DNA of 64,000 nt from Flammeovirgaceae bacterium UBA4465 (GTDB lineage: Bacteria; Bacteroidota; Bacteroidia; Cytophagales; Cyclobacteriaceae). The notes under the pieces are model-generated. The model was not told where the DNA came from. It did no database searches and saw nothing but the letters and a program-made list of their open reading frames with translations. A program made the translations under genes and the position numbers. Shown here one piece after another: positions 9,817 through 18,177 of the stretch (its first letter is position 1; the number at the start of each line of letters is the position of its first letter). The stretch lies in contig CAJJBF010000007.1 in the NCBI GenBank assembly GCA_905182375.1, positions 186,001-250,000 on the forward strand. Reading direction: 5' to 3'.

Positions 9817-10548
9817 ATGCGAAGTTTAGGCAAATATGTCATTTTCATGGGGAGTCTCTTTACTAGGAGAGAAACTTTCAGTACCTATATAAGGCTGATT
9901 ACACAAGAGTGTATAAATGTCGGGTATAACTCTCTTTTCATAGTAGGAATTGTGTCTGTTTTTATGGGTGCAGTGACAACAATCCAAACAGCATTTAACC
10001 TGGTCAGCCCATTTATCCCTGATTACGTTATCTCTCTGGTCGTCCGGGATATGGCTATTTTAGAGCTCTCTCCCACCATTATAGCTATTATTTTTGCAGG
10101 TAAAGTCGGCTCAAGTATAGCTGGAGAACTTGGAACCATGCGCATAACTGAACAAATTGATGCCTTGGAGGTTATGGGAATTAATGCCAGCTCCTACTTA
10201 GTTTTGCCCAAAGTGATCGCTTGTGTTGTTATGTATCCCATGCTGGTGATATTGTCTATCTTTTTAATCCTATTGGGAGGTTATTTTGCAGGTACGCTTA
10301 CCGGCATTCTCTCATCGGTAGATTACCTTTATGGAATACGCTATGAATTCATAGAATTTAATATCACATTTGCTGTGATTAAAGCCTTGGTTTTCTCCTT
10401 TTTAATTGCCTCAATTTCTTCTTACAAGGGTTTTTTTACTACTGGAGGATCATTAGAAGTAGGTAAAGCTTCAACCTCAGCGGTTACCAATAGTTGTATC
10501 GCGGTCCTTTTGGCAGATTATGCATTGGCTCAGCTCTTAATGGGATGA
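9817..10548 (+). CDS. mlaE: MlaE-family lipid ABC transporter permease
   Basis: A 243-residue inner-membrane protein with five or so hydrophobic segments and the hallmark MlaE core: AILELSPTIIAIIFAGKVGSSIAGELGTMRITEQIDALEVMG at residues 80-121, and the C-terminal YKGFFTTGGSLEVGKASTSAVTNS motif. It forms the permease of the MCE-type transporter that moves phospholipids between the membranes. The stop codon overlaps the start of the ATPase gene (ATGA at 10545-10548). No MCE-domain protein (MlaD) follows within the window; the next gene is convergent and unrelated. Confidence 0.95.
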   Translation: MRSLGKYVIFMGSLFTRRETFSTYIRLITQECINVGYNSLFIVGIVSVFMGAVTTIQTAFNLVSPFIPDYVISLVVRDMAILELSPTIIAIIFAGKVGSSIAGELGTMRITEQIDALEVMGINASSYLVLPKVIACVVMYPMLVILSIFLILLGGYFAGTLTGILSSVDYLYGIRYEFIEFNITFAVIKALVFSFLIASISSYKGFFTTGGSLEVGKASTSAVTNSCIAVLLADYALAQLLMG

Positions 10549-11294
10549 TAGAAATCAACAACATATCGAAATCATTTAAGGGAAAGCAAGTGCTTTTCAA
10601 TATATCAGGGACTTTTTTTAAGGGAAAGAATAATTTAATCATTGGTTCAAGTGGCACAGGAAAAAGTGTATTATTAAAAAATATAGTGGGACTCTTTACT
10701 CCTGACTTAGGCGATGTTAAGTACAACGAGCGTTCTTTCATCAATGGATCTGAACAAGATCGTAAACAAATAAGGCGAGAAATTGGTATGCTTTTTCAGG
10801 GAGGTGCCTTGTTTGATAGCAAAAACATAGAAGAAAATGTGAAATTTCCTCTTGACATCCTCACAGATTTTCCTGAAGATGAGAAAATCGATAGGGTTAA
10901 CTTTTGCCTTGAACGGGTCGGTTTGGTTAACATAAATAAAAAAATGCCCTCTGAAATAAGTGGGGGTATGAAAAAACGTGTTGGAATAGCTCGGGCCATT
11001 GTAAACAAACCCAATTATCTCTTTTGTGACGAACCTAATAGTGGTTTAGACCCACAGACCGGCATAAAAATAGATAATCTGATTAAAGAAATCACCTCTG
11101 AATACTTAATCACGACGATTATCGTGACCCATGACATGAACTCTGTGATTGAAATGGGAGACCATATTATGTTTCTCTTAGAAGGCAAAAAACTTTGGGA
11201 AGGGACCAATGATGAGATTACAAAATCTGATATAAAAGAATTAAATGACTTTGTCTTTGCCACTCAATTAATGAAGCAAATGTATCTGAGATAA
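10545..11294 (+). CDS. mlaF: MlaF-family lipid ABC transporter ATPase
   Basis: A 249-residue ABC ATPase starting at the ATG that overlaps the mlaE stop codon; an in-frame ATG at 10494 inside mlaE is rejected because MIEINNISKSF is the natural ABC start. Walker A is GSSGTGKS at residues 34-41, the signature is SGGMKKRVGIARA, Walker B is YLFCDEPNSGLDP and the switch histidine is in IIVTHDMNS. It powers the MlaE permease. The MKKR residues after the signature and the EPNSGLDP wording are typical of the Mla/Ttg2 group. It is convergent with the large kinase gene, with only 14 bases between stop codons. Confidence 0.95.
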   Translation: MIEINNISKSFKGKQVLFNISGTFFKGKNNLIIGSSGTGKSVLLKNIVGLFTPDLGDVKYNERSFINGSEQDRKQIRREIGMLFQGGALFDSKNIEENVKFPLDILTDFPEDEKIDRVNFCLERVGLVNINKKMPSEISGGMKKRVGIARAIVNKPNYLFCDEPNSGLDPQTGIKIDNLIKEITSEYLITTIIVTHDMNSVIEMGDHIMFLLEGKKLWEGTNDEITKSDIKELNDFVFATQLMKQMYLR

Positions 11295-11308
11295 ATAATC
11301 TCATAAAG

Positions 11309-14300
11309 TTATGCCCTTGGCATAGTAATAAAGAAAGTCGTGCCAACCCCCTTTTTAGTCTCAAACCAAATATTTCCTCCCGCTTGTTCTATCCCTTTCT
11401 TTGCAAATGCAAGCCCTATTCCTGTTCCATTCTCCTTGGTTGTAAAATAAGACTTAAAAATATCAGCCGTATTCATGTCCGAAATCCCTTGACCCTTATC
11501 TTCTATGGATAAAAGTAATTTGTGGGCTTTAACCTCTAAGCATACCTCTACGTAACCTGGCTTTTCAACATGTGATTGAACCGCATTTATGATGAGGTTA
11601 TTTAAAATTTGACGCATAAGATCAACGTCGGCATAAACCATCACATCTTCGGTTATTTCAAGATGAATTTGCAAATCATCTGAAGCATAAAGAGACGAAG
11701 TTTCTCTTACTAATTTGGAAAAATCAAATACTTCATTGTGAGGTGCGGGCCATTGGGCAAAAGAAGAAAATGAATCTGCGATAGAAGATAAATTATCAAT
11801 CTGTCCAAGCAAAGAGTTAAGTACTTCATAATTTGCCTCTGAATCATTCATCGCTCTCTGCATTTGTTGGATCTTTAGCTTCATAGGCGTTAATGGATTC
11901 TTGATTTCATGGGCTACTTGCTGGGCAAGTTCTCTCCAAGCAGTCTCTTTTTGAATTTTAGCCAATTCAAATTTACTCTGATCCAACTTGGCCAACATTT
12001 GATTGTATTCAAAGACTAGCATACCAATTTCGTCCTTTTCTTTATACGTCAATGGAGCGATCTCTTCTGACATAAATTGAGTTCTTCTCATACGTTCAGC
12101 AATCATCTTAATGGGCTTGATAATCCCCTTCATTCCGTAATTACCGACCAAGAGCGTCAAGATGAAAATAGAAGTAAAAAAAACCATGAAATTATTGAAT
12201 ACCTCAATCTGTTGATCGTTTACATGATTTTTGGAATCGAAAAATGGGAGCGCAATAATACCCATTAATTCATTTATTTGATCTCCATAAACGGCCACAT
12301 ACACCGTTTTAAATTTCACGCCTGCTAGATTTTCTTCAATGATCTTTGTTTGGCCTCTTCCGTCAATAATATGTTCATATGCCATGGGATGTATCTTTTT
12401 AGATAAAATATTTTGATCAAAAATATCCTCATTACTTGATGCCAACATCTGGCCTTTCGCTCCATACAGGTTAATATCACTTCTAGATAAATTAGATATT
12501 TCAATGATTTTTTGAATCAATTGGTACTTATTGGTATTATTGTTTAGAAATAACGCCAAGTCTTGTTTGAAATTTTGAGCGATGTTCACGGCTTTCTTTT
12601 GATGGCTTCTATTAATTTCAGCGCGATAAGATGAGGTTAATTGAGATAATATGAGCACACTGACAATGGCGGTAGGAACAAGAAATGAAAGACCTACATA
12701 AAGTTGAATTTTATTAGTTAAACTAAAACTTTCAATGGGTCTAAGTCTAGTCATTATAAAAAAAACAGATCCAAAGAAAAATAAACTCAGAATAAAAATA
12801 AAAGCAATGTTCGCGAAAATAGCATATTTACTATAAGCGCTAGATACGACCATTAAGATGCGTCCGTCTTGAATTTTTGTCAAATAGAAATGCTGTTTCC
12901 ATTGAATGCATTCGCCTTGAGAACTTATATCAGGACATACTTCAGCCCGTTTTAGAGGGAATTTATAATTACCCAATTGATGTGTAAGCATTCCATTTTG
13001 ATAAATGCCATAATCGTAATTTTTTACTTTTTGAGAACTCTTATTTTTGGCCTCGAAGAAAGAGGAATAGACCGTTGGAGTTGAGTGTTTCCTTTTAGTG
13101 TATTCTACGATGATTTCCCCTTTATAGTTTGAAGATGACATGGGGATCACCGTATAATACTTATGATACCCGTTTTCAATCATGGGCACAGAATAAATAT
13201 TCTCATAAGATGTAGTATTTGCTTTCCGTAATATTACTTTTGAAAAATTGATTCCTTCTGTTCTAGTAAAGCCATAAGAATCACCGTTATCATCTAATAA
13301 ATAGGTCTTCATCACATATTTATCAAGATAAGAAGCTTGAATTTCCCTAATACGGTCCTCAACAACCTTTGTTGCAAGCAGCTCATTTTTAAATCGTAAA
13401 GAAATGATCGGATCTTTCATTATTTTCTCACCCAGTCTATTGATGTAATACTCTCCTATCGAATCGGTCGCTGTTTGAATTTTAAAAGCAAAATCTTGTT
13501 TCTGTACTAATTCTGAACGCGTGTGAGATTTCAAGATTACGCGAGCGTTCAGAATTCCTACGAATACAGCAATCAACATTAAATAAAAAAGAGTGATGTA
13601 TTTGGGCTTGGTCAATTGATAAGAACAGCCTGTCATAAACATGATCCCCCAAACTATCAACTGAGGGAATATGATATACCATTGATCACCAAAGGGGCCT
13701 ATGAAATAGGCTAGTAATAAGATGACCACATAACCTAAATGCTGCGGGAACACATAAGCCTTTATAAAAAACTTGTAGAAAATATGATTCAAAAAGAAAT
13801 AACACGAAGATAATAACATCAAAAAAATGTAATACAGCATCCGATGATTACTGAATAGCACCGATTTGGTAATGTCTAGGTTTTCATGGCTGTAATGAGC
13901 GATCAACTCTATTCCAAAAAACAATAAATGTGCGCTAATTATCGAACTTAAGAAAGAAAAAACAATAGTGAATGTCCTGAATCTAGTGATCGTCAGTTGA
14001 ATCACTTTTTTGGACTTAAATAACGCGGTAGTAAGCTTAAATAATATGATTAATAAAAATAAAAAAAAGAAAAATAACTGCTCCAAGTCGAGGAATAAAA
14101 GATCCGGCATCAATTGATATTCAAGAAAAGTAATTGAACCGATTTTCCCCTTTGCCATCAAAACAAAATAAGTCATCCAAAAGCACAAAGACACAACCAG
14201 GACGGCTAGATAACCCAATGATGATTTTAATGATAAAAAATTCAAAAAGGAATTAATCGTATAAAATACCGTGAATACAATGAAGAAGAGCAGCATAAAA

Positions 14301-14878
14301 TTTAGGACAGAAGTATCTGTTTCGTTAGGCGCTGCTGATAATTTCAATAAGATTTTACCATCATAACTGACCGGGAATCCTTGCGTGTTGAAGTCTACGT
14401 CAAATTTTGAAAATAACTGTTTATTAAATACAGTAATTGATTGATTCTCTTTAGAAACAAAGGTTGAAGCAATGGGTATAATGGAGTACAGTTCTAGCAG
14501 GGCGCCGGAAACTTCCTGTTTCGAAACTCTGAGGCAAATAACATCTATATTTTCATCTGAAAAAAAAGCAACCGTATCCACTGTCTTGATACGTTCATAT
14601 TCTGGAAAGTAGGCATTGGAATTCCAAAAAACAAGATCCCCATCTCGGTAACCATAGGTGGGATAATTTGGATTAAAAGACTGCTGTAGATCTGAACCAT
14701 TATGATGCATGAATTGATCTAAAAAAAAATGAAGATCCGTCAATTGATCGCTGATAATGGAGGAGATCTTATTATTAATTTCACGAGCAACCTGACCCTC
14801 ACCCGCATTAAGCCAATAGGCTATTATACTGGCACTAAAAAACCATAAAACAGCTATTTTGATTAATCGTAAGCGCAT
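11309..14878 (-). CDS. Large multi-pass NtrY-like sensor histidine kinase
   Basis: A 1189-residue membrane kinase. There is a first membrane helix at about residues 5-22, a short extracytoplasmic part, a block of roughly eight membrane helices between about 190 and 450, a second extracytoplasmic region to about 690, a further helix, another sensor-like part, a last helix near 890, a HAMP linker, and a catalytic core. The HisKA box is VAHEIKNPLTPMKL with the phosphorylated histidine at 990; the ATPase domain shows the N box (LNNLIINAVQS), DKGQGIS and GTGIGLAFAKK. The wording around the His box is that of NtrY-like kinases. No response regulator gene is adjacent, so its partner and signal are unknown. 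It is downstream of nothing on its strand closer than the DUF983 gene, 27 bases upstream, and may belong to the respiratory block. Confidence 0.9.
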   Translation of the reverse strand: MRLRLIKIAVLWFFSASIIAYWLNAGEGQVAREINNKISSIISDQLTDLHFFLDQFMHHNGSDLQQSFNPNYPTYGYRDGDLVFWNSNAYFPEYERIKTVDTVAFFSDENIDVICLRVSKQEVSGALLELYSIIPIASTFVSKENQSITVFNKQLFSKFDVDFNTQGFPVSYDGKILLKLSAAPNETDTSVLNFMLLFFIVFTVFYTINSFLNFLSLKSSLGYLAVLVVSLCFWMTYFVLMAKGKIGSITFLEYQLMPDLLFLDLEQLFFFFLFLLIILFKLTTALFKSKKVIQLTITRFRTFTIVFSFLSSIISAHLLFFGIELIAHYSHENLDITKSVLFSNHRMLYYIFLMLLSSCYFFLNHIFYKFFIKAYVFPQHLGYVVILLLAYFIGPFGDQWYIIFPQLIVWGIMFMTGCSYQLTKPKYITLFYLMLIAVFVGILNARVILKSHTRSELVQKQDFAFKIQTATDSIGEYYINRLGEKIMKDPIISLRFKNELLATKVVEDRIREIQASYLDKYVMKTYLLDDNGDSYGFTRTEGINFSKVILRKANTTSYENIYSVPMIENGYHKYYTVIPMSSSNYKGEIIVEYTKRKHSTPTVYSSFFEAKNKSSQKVKNYDYGIYQNGMLTHQLGNYKFPLKRAEVCPDISSQGECIQWKQHFYLTKIQDGRILMVVSSAYSKYAIFANIAFIFILSLFFFGSVFFIMTRLRPIESFSLTNKIQLYVGLSFLVPTAIVSVLILSQLTSSYRAEINRSHQKKAVNIAQNFKQDLALFLNNNTNKYQLIQKIIEISNLSRSDINLYGAKGQMLASSNEDIFDQNILSKKIHPMAYEHIIDGRGQTKIIEENLAGVKFKTVYVAVYGDQINELMGIIALPFFDSKNHVNDQQIEVFNNFMVFFTSIFILTLLVGNYGMKGIIKPIKMIAERMRRTQFMSEEIAPLTYKEKDEIGMLVFEYNQMLAKLDQSKFELAKIQKETAWRELAQQVAHEIKNPLTPMKLKIQQMQRAMNDSEANYEVLNSLLGQIDNLSSIADSFSSFAQWPAPHNEVFDFSKLVRETSSLYASDDLQIHLEITEDVMVYADVDLMRQILNNLIINAVQSHVEKPGYVEVCLEVKAHKLLLSIEDKGQGISDMNTADIFKSYFTTKENGTGIGLAFAKKGIEQAGGNIWFETKKGVGTTFFITMPRA

Positions 14879-14904
14879 CTACGACTAAATTAAAGGAAAC
14901 GAAA

Positions 14905-15291
14905 CTAACTAGCTCTTAAAGCTGCATCATATTTCACTCTGCCAAACAAATGAAGGTATATGATCCTTGAAAATCGATAATTGAACGGATAGAGAATAAT
15001 GGAGAGAAAAATCACCGAACCAATATAAACTTTTGATTCGGGGTCATCAAAAAAGAAAAATAAAATAATGGTAACGGCAGCGAATATTCCTACAGAGAAT
15101 ATGTAACTAATGTAGAGAGCCCCATAAAAAAAACCAGGCTCTACTTCGTAGTCCAAGTTGCAATTGGGGCAACGTGGATTCATTTTTGTGAAATTATTAA
15201 AAGTAAAAACAGCAGTTTTGAATATATTTCCGTCCCTACACCTTGGACAGTGTCCATTAAAAATGGCTGACGATCTTGTTTTTTTTACCAT
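14905..15291 (-). CDS. DUF983 family membrane protein
   Basis: About 128 residues from the ATG at 15291 (MVKKTRSSAIFNGHCPRCRDGN); the earlier ATG at 15321 lies deeper inside the upstream gene. A CPRC pair near residues 15-18 and a CPNC pair near 41-44 form a zinc-ribbon-like head, followed by two membrane helices (YGALYISYIFSVGIFAAVTI and VYIGSVIFLSIILYPFNYR) and the short LFGRVKYD-type tail. This is the DUF983 pattern. Members are often found beside cytochrome oxidase genes, as here. The start overlaps the preceding gene by 35 bases, so translation is coupled. Function is not established; a role in oxidase assembly is inference from location. Confidence 0.88.
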   Translation of the reverse strand: MVKKTRSSAIFNGHCPRCRDGNIFKTAVFTFNNFTKMNPRCPNCNLDYEVEPGFFYGALYISYIFSVGIFAAVTIILFFFFDDPESKVYIGSVIFLSIILYPFNYRFSRIIYLHLFGRVKYDAALRAS

Positions 15292-15511
15292 GTAAATAAA
15301 AGAACTTATACCACAAGACAAAGACTAACAGAATTAATAGGTACGGAGCCGAAAACAAGTAAATAATACCTGAATTAAGGCCCCCTGCCAAGTCCACATC
15401 CCCATGACTCACGTTATTAACCACCTGTGTCCGACACATCACACACTGGGCATTAATCATTTGGATATTTAGAAGACCCAAGACAAGTAGTAAGAATCTC
15501 TTCACTTTCAT
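15257..15511 (-). CDS. Small secreted/membrane CxxC protein of the oxidase operon
   Basis: An 84-residue protein starting at 15511, where its ATG overlaps the DUF420 stop codon (ATGA). A signal peptide or first helix (residues 4-20) is followed at once by QCVMCR, a short loop, GLNSGIIYLFSAPYLLILLVFVLWYKFF as a second helix, and a basic tail. The CxxC directly outside the membrane could bind a metal or be redox active. Proteins of this plan, with a CxxCR after the signal peptide and a GIxYL(f/m)xxPYLL helix, recur in this operon position in Bacteroidota from memory. No function is known to me. The longer reading frame upstream (to 15577) lies inside DUF420 and is not needed. Confidence 0.8.
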   Translation of the reverse strand: MKVKRFLLLVLGLLNIQMINAQCVMCRTQVVNNVSHGDVDLAGGLNSGIIYLFSAPYLLILLVFVLWYKFFYLHGKKNKIVSHF

Positions 15512-16077
15512 CCGTGCATATAATAAGGACTTACCATCAAGTATACGATCACACCCGTAATAGAAACATAGAGCCAAATAGGAAAAGTAAACTTAACTAT
15601 TTTTTTATGCTCTTCTATTCTTGCGTTGAGAGAATAAAAGAAAGAAGTCAAAACAAGAGGTATGACGATTACCGATAATGCGATATGGGATATCAATATA
15701 CCTACGTAGAAGGGCCTACTTATGCTTACAAGGCCATGTTCAGCATCCGAGAGTATACCATCCCGATTGACATCTCCAAAAATGGTCGTAGTGGCAGAAG
15801 AATGATATAACACATAAGTTAATAAAAAAATCGCTCCTAAACTGAAACCAGAAGTCATCAAAGCCTGATGCCACTTGACATTTTTACTTTTGATAGCGAT
15901 GATGGCGGCAATAAGTAAGATGCTCGTCGCTGTATTCAACAACGCATTGAAAGCCGGTATATGATATACCCAATCGCCTAAATTTAATTTAACTGGGAAA
16001 AATAATAAGAAGGCCACCAATAAAGGAACAACGACAGAAATAACTTTTATTAAAACTAAATATTTTTTATTATTCAT
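15508..16077 (-). CDS. DUF420 family membrane protein (CtaM-like)
   Basis: A 189-residue protein with five hydrophobic segments and the DUF420 features: HIPAFNALLN in the first third, KWHQALM after the second helix, and RPFYVGILISHIALSVIVIPLVLTS in the second half. DUF420 includes CtaM of Gram-positive bacteria, which is needed for haem-copper oxidase activity, and this gene sits in an oxidase operon. Between helices three and four is DVNRDGILSDAE at about residues 101-112, which reads like a calcium-binding loop. Start and stop both overlap the neighbouring genes by ATGA, which implies tight translational coupling. The family call is firm, the role is inferred from location and CtaM. Confidence 0.9.
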   Translation of the reverse strand: MNNKKYLVLIKVISVVVPLLVAFLLFFPVKLNLGDWVYHIPAFNALLNTATSILLIAAIIAIKSKNVKWHQALMTSGFSLGAIFLLTYVLYHSSATTTIFGDVNRDGILSDAEHGLVSISRPFYVGILISHIALSVIVIPLVLTSFFYSLNARIEEHKKIVKFTFPIWLYVSITGVIVYLMVSPYYMHG

Positions 16078-16481
16078 AATATCTCTCGTAAATGGTTGAG
16101 CAAATCAAACTCAACAAGAACTCTATCTACTTCTTCGATAGTCAATTCATAATATCCAATGATCTCACGGTTATCCCCAACGAGTATTAAAGGATAAGTA
16201 TTGAATTCTCCGAAACAATCCTCCTTAGAGGTGTAAAAATCATAAGACCAATTATTGTCTTTAAGTTGAATCATCAATCGTTGAAGTTGTAGCTTTTCAT
16301 CATCAACTACGCCAGTGTCGAGAATATATAAAGAGGCCGATTCCAAGTTGCACGTTTCGTTAACGTTGCCCACAGGAGATAATTGAAACTGATTTTGGCC
16401 AAATGCTTGAAGAAATAAATACCAGCTAACTGGTAAACCAAAGACAAGTATTAGAATAAAAAACTTTAATATTTTCTTCAA
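16074..16481 (-). CDS. Shortened SCO-family-like protein without the copper motif
   Basis: A 135-residue protein with an N-terminal membrane anchor (residues 4-24) ending FLQAFGQNQFQL, the way SCO proteins of Bacteroidota oxidase operons begin, and with a C-terminal half that matches the end of the SCO thioredoxin fold: YPLILVGDNREIIGYYELTIEEVDRVLVEFDLL. The central part is much shorter than in SCO proteins (usually about 200-230 residues) and the copper-binding CxxxCP motif is absent; the only cysteines are in NETCN and EDCFGE. It lies between subunit IV and DUF420, the slot where SCO1 is usual. I infer a divergent SCO homologue that cannot bind copper in the normal way. An unrelated thioredoxin-like protein is the alternative. 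Confidence 0.65.
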   Translation of the reverse strand: MKKILKFFILILVFGLPVSWYLFLQAFGQNQFQLSPVGNVNETCNLESASLYILDTGVVDDEKLQLQRLMIQLKDNNWSYDFYTSKEDCFGEFNTYPLILVGDNREIIGYYELTIEEVDRVLVEFDLLNHLREIL

Positions 16482-16808
16482 TTAATATACAGCTTGAAAA
16501 ATGGCATCCGCTTGGAATAAGAGAATAAATAATAAGAACGCCACAAACAATAACGGAAACAATATCGACATCTTCAGTGCTCCTTTCTCATGACCTAAAT
16601 GCATAAATTCCGACATGATATAATAGGCTTTGACAATAGTTAAGGCTACAAAAATAAAAATCCTTACCCATTTATATTCGTGCGGGACCGTAAAGGCGAT
16701 AGCAAATTCAAATACCGTAATTACAAAAAGATACAAGGTAACCCGCAAAAACATTTTTACTTTATCCTTGTCTATAGGCTTAACATCAATAGGTGTATTC
16801 TGTTGCAT
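16482..16808 (-). CDS. Cytochrome c oxidase subunit IV (caa3-type, small)
   Basis: A 108-residue protein with three membrane helices and the characteristic TIVKAYYIMSEFMHLGHEKGALKMSILFPLLF stretch of prokaryotic subunit IV. It follows the subunit III genes and its stop is directly against the start of the SCO-like gene. In this position it is the fourth structural subunit of the aa3/caa3-type oxidase. The sequence is too short for finer subfamily placement, but the KAYYIMxxFMHLxxE core is convincing. Confidence 0.9.
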   Translation of the reverse strand: MQQNTPIDVKPIDKDKVKMFLRVTLYLFVITVFEFAIAFTVPHEYKWVRIFIFVALTIVKAYYIMSEFMHLGHEKGALKMSILFPLLFVAFLLFILLFQADAIFQAVY

Positions 16809-16836
16809 GTTTAATTTGTTTTAAAATTTTGAAAAG

Positions 16837-17583
16837 TCAAACCAGATAAAAGAAGGTAAAAACAAATACCCAAACCAAATCGACAAAATGCCAATAAAGA
16901 CCGACTTTTTCAATCATTTCGTAATGTCCCGTGCGTTCTAATTTGCCAGTAACGGCTTGAAAGAACACCATAAAGTTTAACATAACACCGCTAAAAACAT
17001 GAAAACCATGAAAGCCTGTTATGAAGAAAAATAAGGCTGCGAAGTTCGGAGGTCCATATTCATTCATAGTCAAATTTGCCCCATGAAAAATACTCCCATC
17101 AAGAAGTTTAGATCCCATATCCGTTCCCGTAATAAAATGACTCCACTCCCAAGCTTGACAACTTAAAAAAGCAATACCTCCTAGCAGCGTCCAAAGCATC
17201 CACTTCTCTACCCCTTTTCGATCCATTCTTTCACCCGCTTCCACAGCTAGAACCATGGTTACACTACTTAAAATAAGCACAAATGTCATAAGTCCTACAA
17301 AAATCAAGGGTAAATGTACCCCATGGAGGAAGGGAACTGCCTCAAAAACAACTTCTGGAACAGGCCAGTATTCTTGAGAAAAAACGAAATCGTCAATGGC
17401 ACCGTCAAATGCAGGATGGCTGAACCGGATAAGACCGTAAGTGATGAGTAAAGCAGAAAAAGTAAATGCATCCGAAAGCAAGAAAAACCACATCATTAGT
17501 TTTCCATAACTTACATTCATCGGTGATACACCACCACCCCATAAATCTTTTTTGTCTTCAATTTCTATTGCTGTACTTGACAT
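16837..17583 (-). CDS. Haem-copper oxidase subunit III (longer paralogue)
   Basis: A 248-residue protein with seven hydrophobic segments. GKLMMWFFLLSDAFTFSALLITYG at residues 27-50 is the usual subunit III entry helix, and ITGFHGFHVFSGVMLN followed by LYWHFVDLVWVFVFTFFYLV is the usual ending. It is the second of two consecutive subunit III genes and is the longer one. Such pairs are the rule in Bacteroidota aa3/caa3 loci. It does not bind metals but stabilises subunit I. Confidence 0.93.
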   Translation of the reverse strand: MSSTAIEIEDKKDLWGGGVSPMNVSYGKLMMWFFLLSDAFTFSALLITYGLIRFSHPAFDGAIDDFVFSQEYWPVPEVVFEAVPFLHGVHLPLIFVGLMTFVLILSSVTMVLAVEAGERMDRKGVEKWMLWTLLGGIAFLSCQAWEWSHFITGTDMGSKLLDGSIFHGANLTMNEYGPPNFAALFFFITGFHGFHVFSGVMLNFMVFFQAVTGKLERTGHYEMIEKVGLYWHFVDLVWVFVFTFFYLV

Positions 17584-17592
17584 AATCGATGA

Positions 17593-18177
17593 TTAATTAT
17601 TCATTACTAAAAAAAGATACAAATAAATCCACAGTCCACCAAGGAAATGCCAGTAGGTTGTACACATTTCAATGGCTAACATACTTTTGGAGTGAACTTT
17701 GTAATTCATCGTATCTAAAAAAACTACTAATAAAAATACCAGGCCCCCTATCAGGTGAGCTAAATGTAGTCCTGAAAATATATATACAAAGGATCCCGAG
17801 GGGTTCCCTACTAAAAAAACATCTTGAGACACTAATTTGACCCATGATAAATATTGCATATAAAAAAAGGCTATGGCTATCGCAGCCGTCGCAGTAATTC
17901 CGATCTTCACCGCTTTGAGTGAGTTGTCTTTTGCTTTTAAATAGGTCCAATGCATTGCAACGCTACTTAAAACAAGCACCACGGTAGAATACAAAAACAT
18001 ATCAGGCATATCAAATTGTAACCATCTCCCATCAGATTTTTTTACAATGTAAGCACTAGTCAAACCTGCAAAAAGCATACATATAGAGACAATGAATAGC
18101 CATAAAGCAAATTTCTTGGCGTTGACTGATTTTAATTTGAAATTTCTATTTGCGAAAATGACCGCTGTATTTTCCAT
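17593..18177 (-). CDS. Haem-copper oxidase subunit III (shorter paralogue)
   Basis: A 194-residue, five-helix subunit III. KFALWLFIVSICMLFAGLTSAYIVK is the first helix, and FSGLHLAHLIGGLVFLLVVF with TTYWHFLGGLWIYLYLFL closes the protein. The ATG overlaps the ctaB stop by one base (TAATG), so it is coupled to the haem O synthase gene. It ends nine bases before the longer paralogue. Both paralogues carry the HxxH and WHFxxxxW motifs of the family, so neither looks decayed. Confidence 0.92.
   Translation of the reverse strand: MENTAVIFANRNFKLKSVNAKKFALWLFIVSICMLFAGLTSAYIVKKSDGRWLQFDMPDMFLYSTVVLVLSSVAMHWTYLKAKDNSLKAVKIGITATAAIAIAFFYMQYLSWVKLVSQDVFLVGNPSGSFVYIFSGLHLAHLIGGLVFLLVVFLDTMNYKVHSKSMLAIEMCTTYWHFLGGLWIYLYLFLVMNN

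Noticed and set aside
16837-18177. Duplicated subunit III as a recent gene duplication
   Set aside because: The two proteins differ in length and sequence throughout; a paired subunit III arrangement is normal in this kind of locus.
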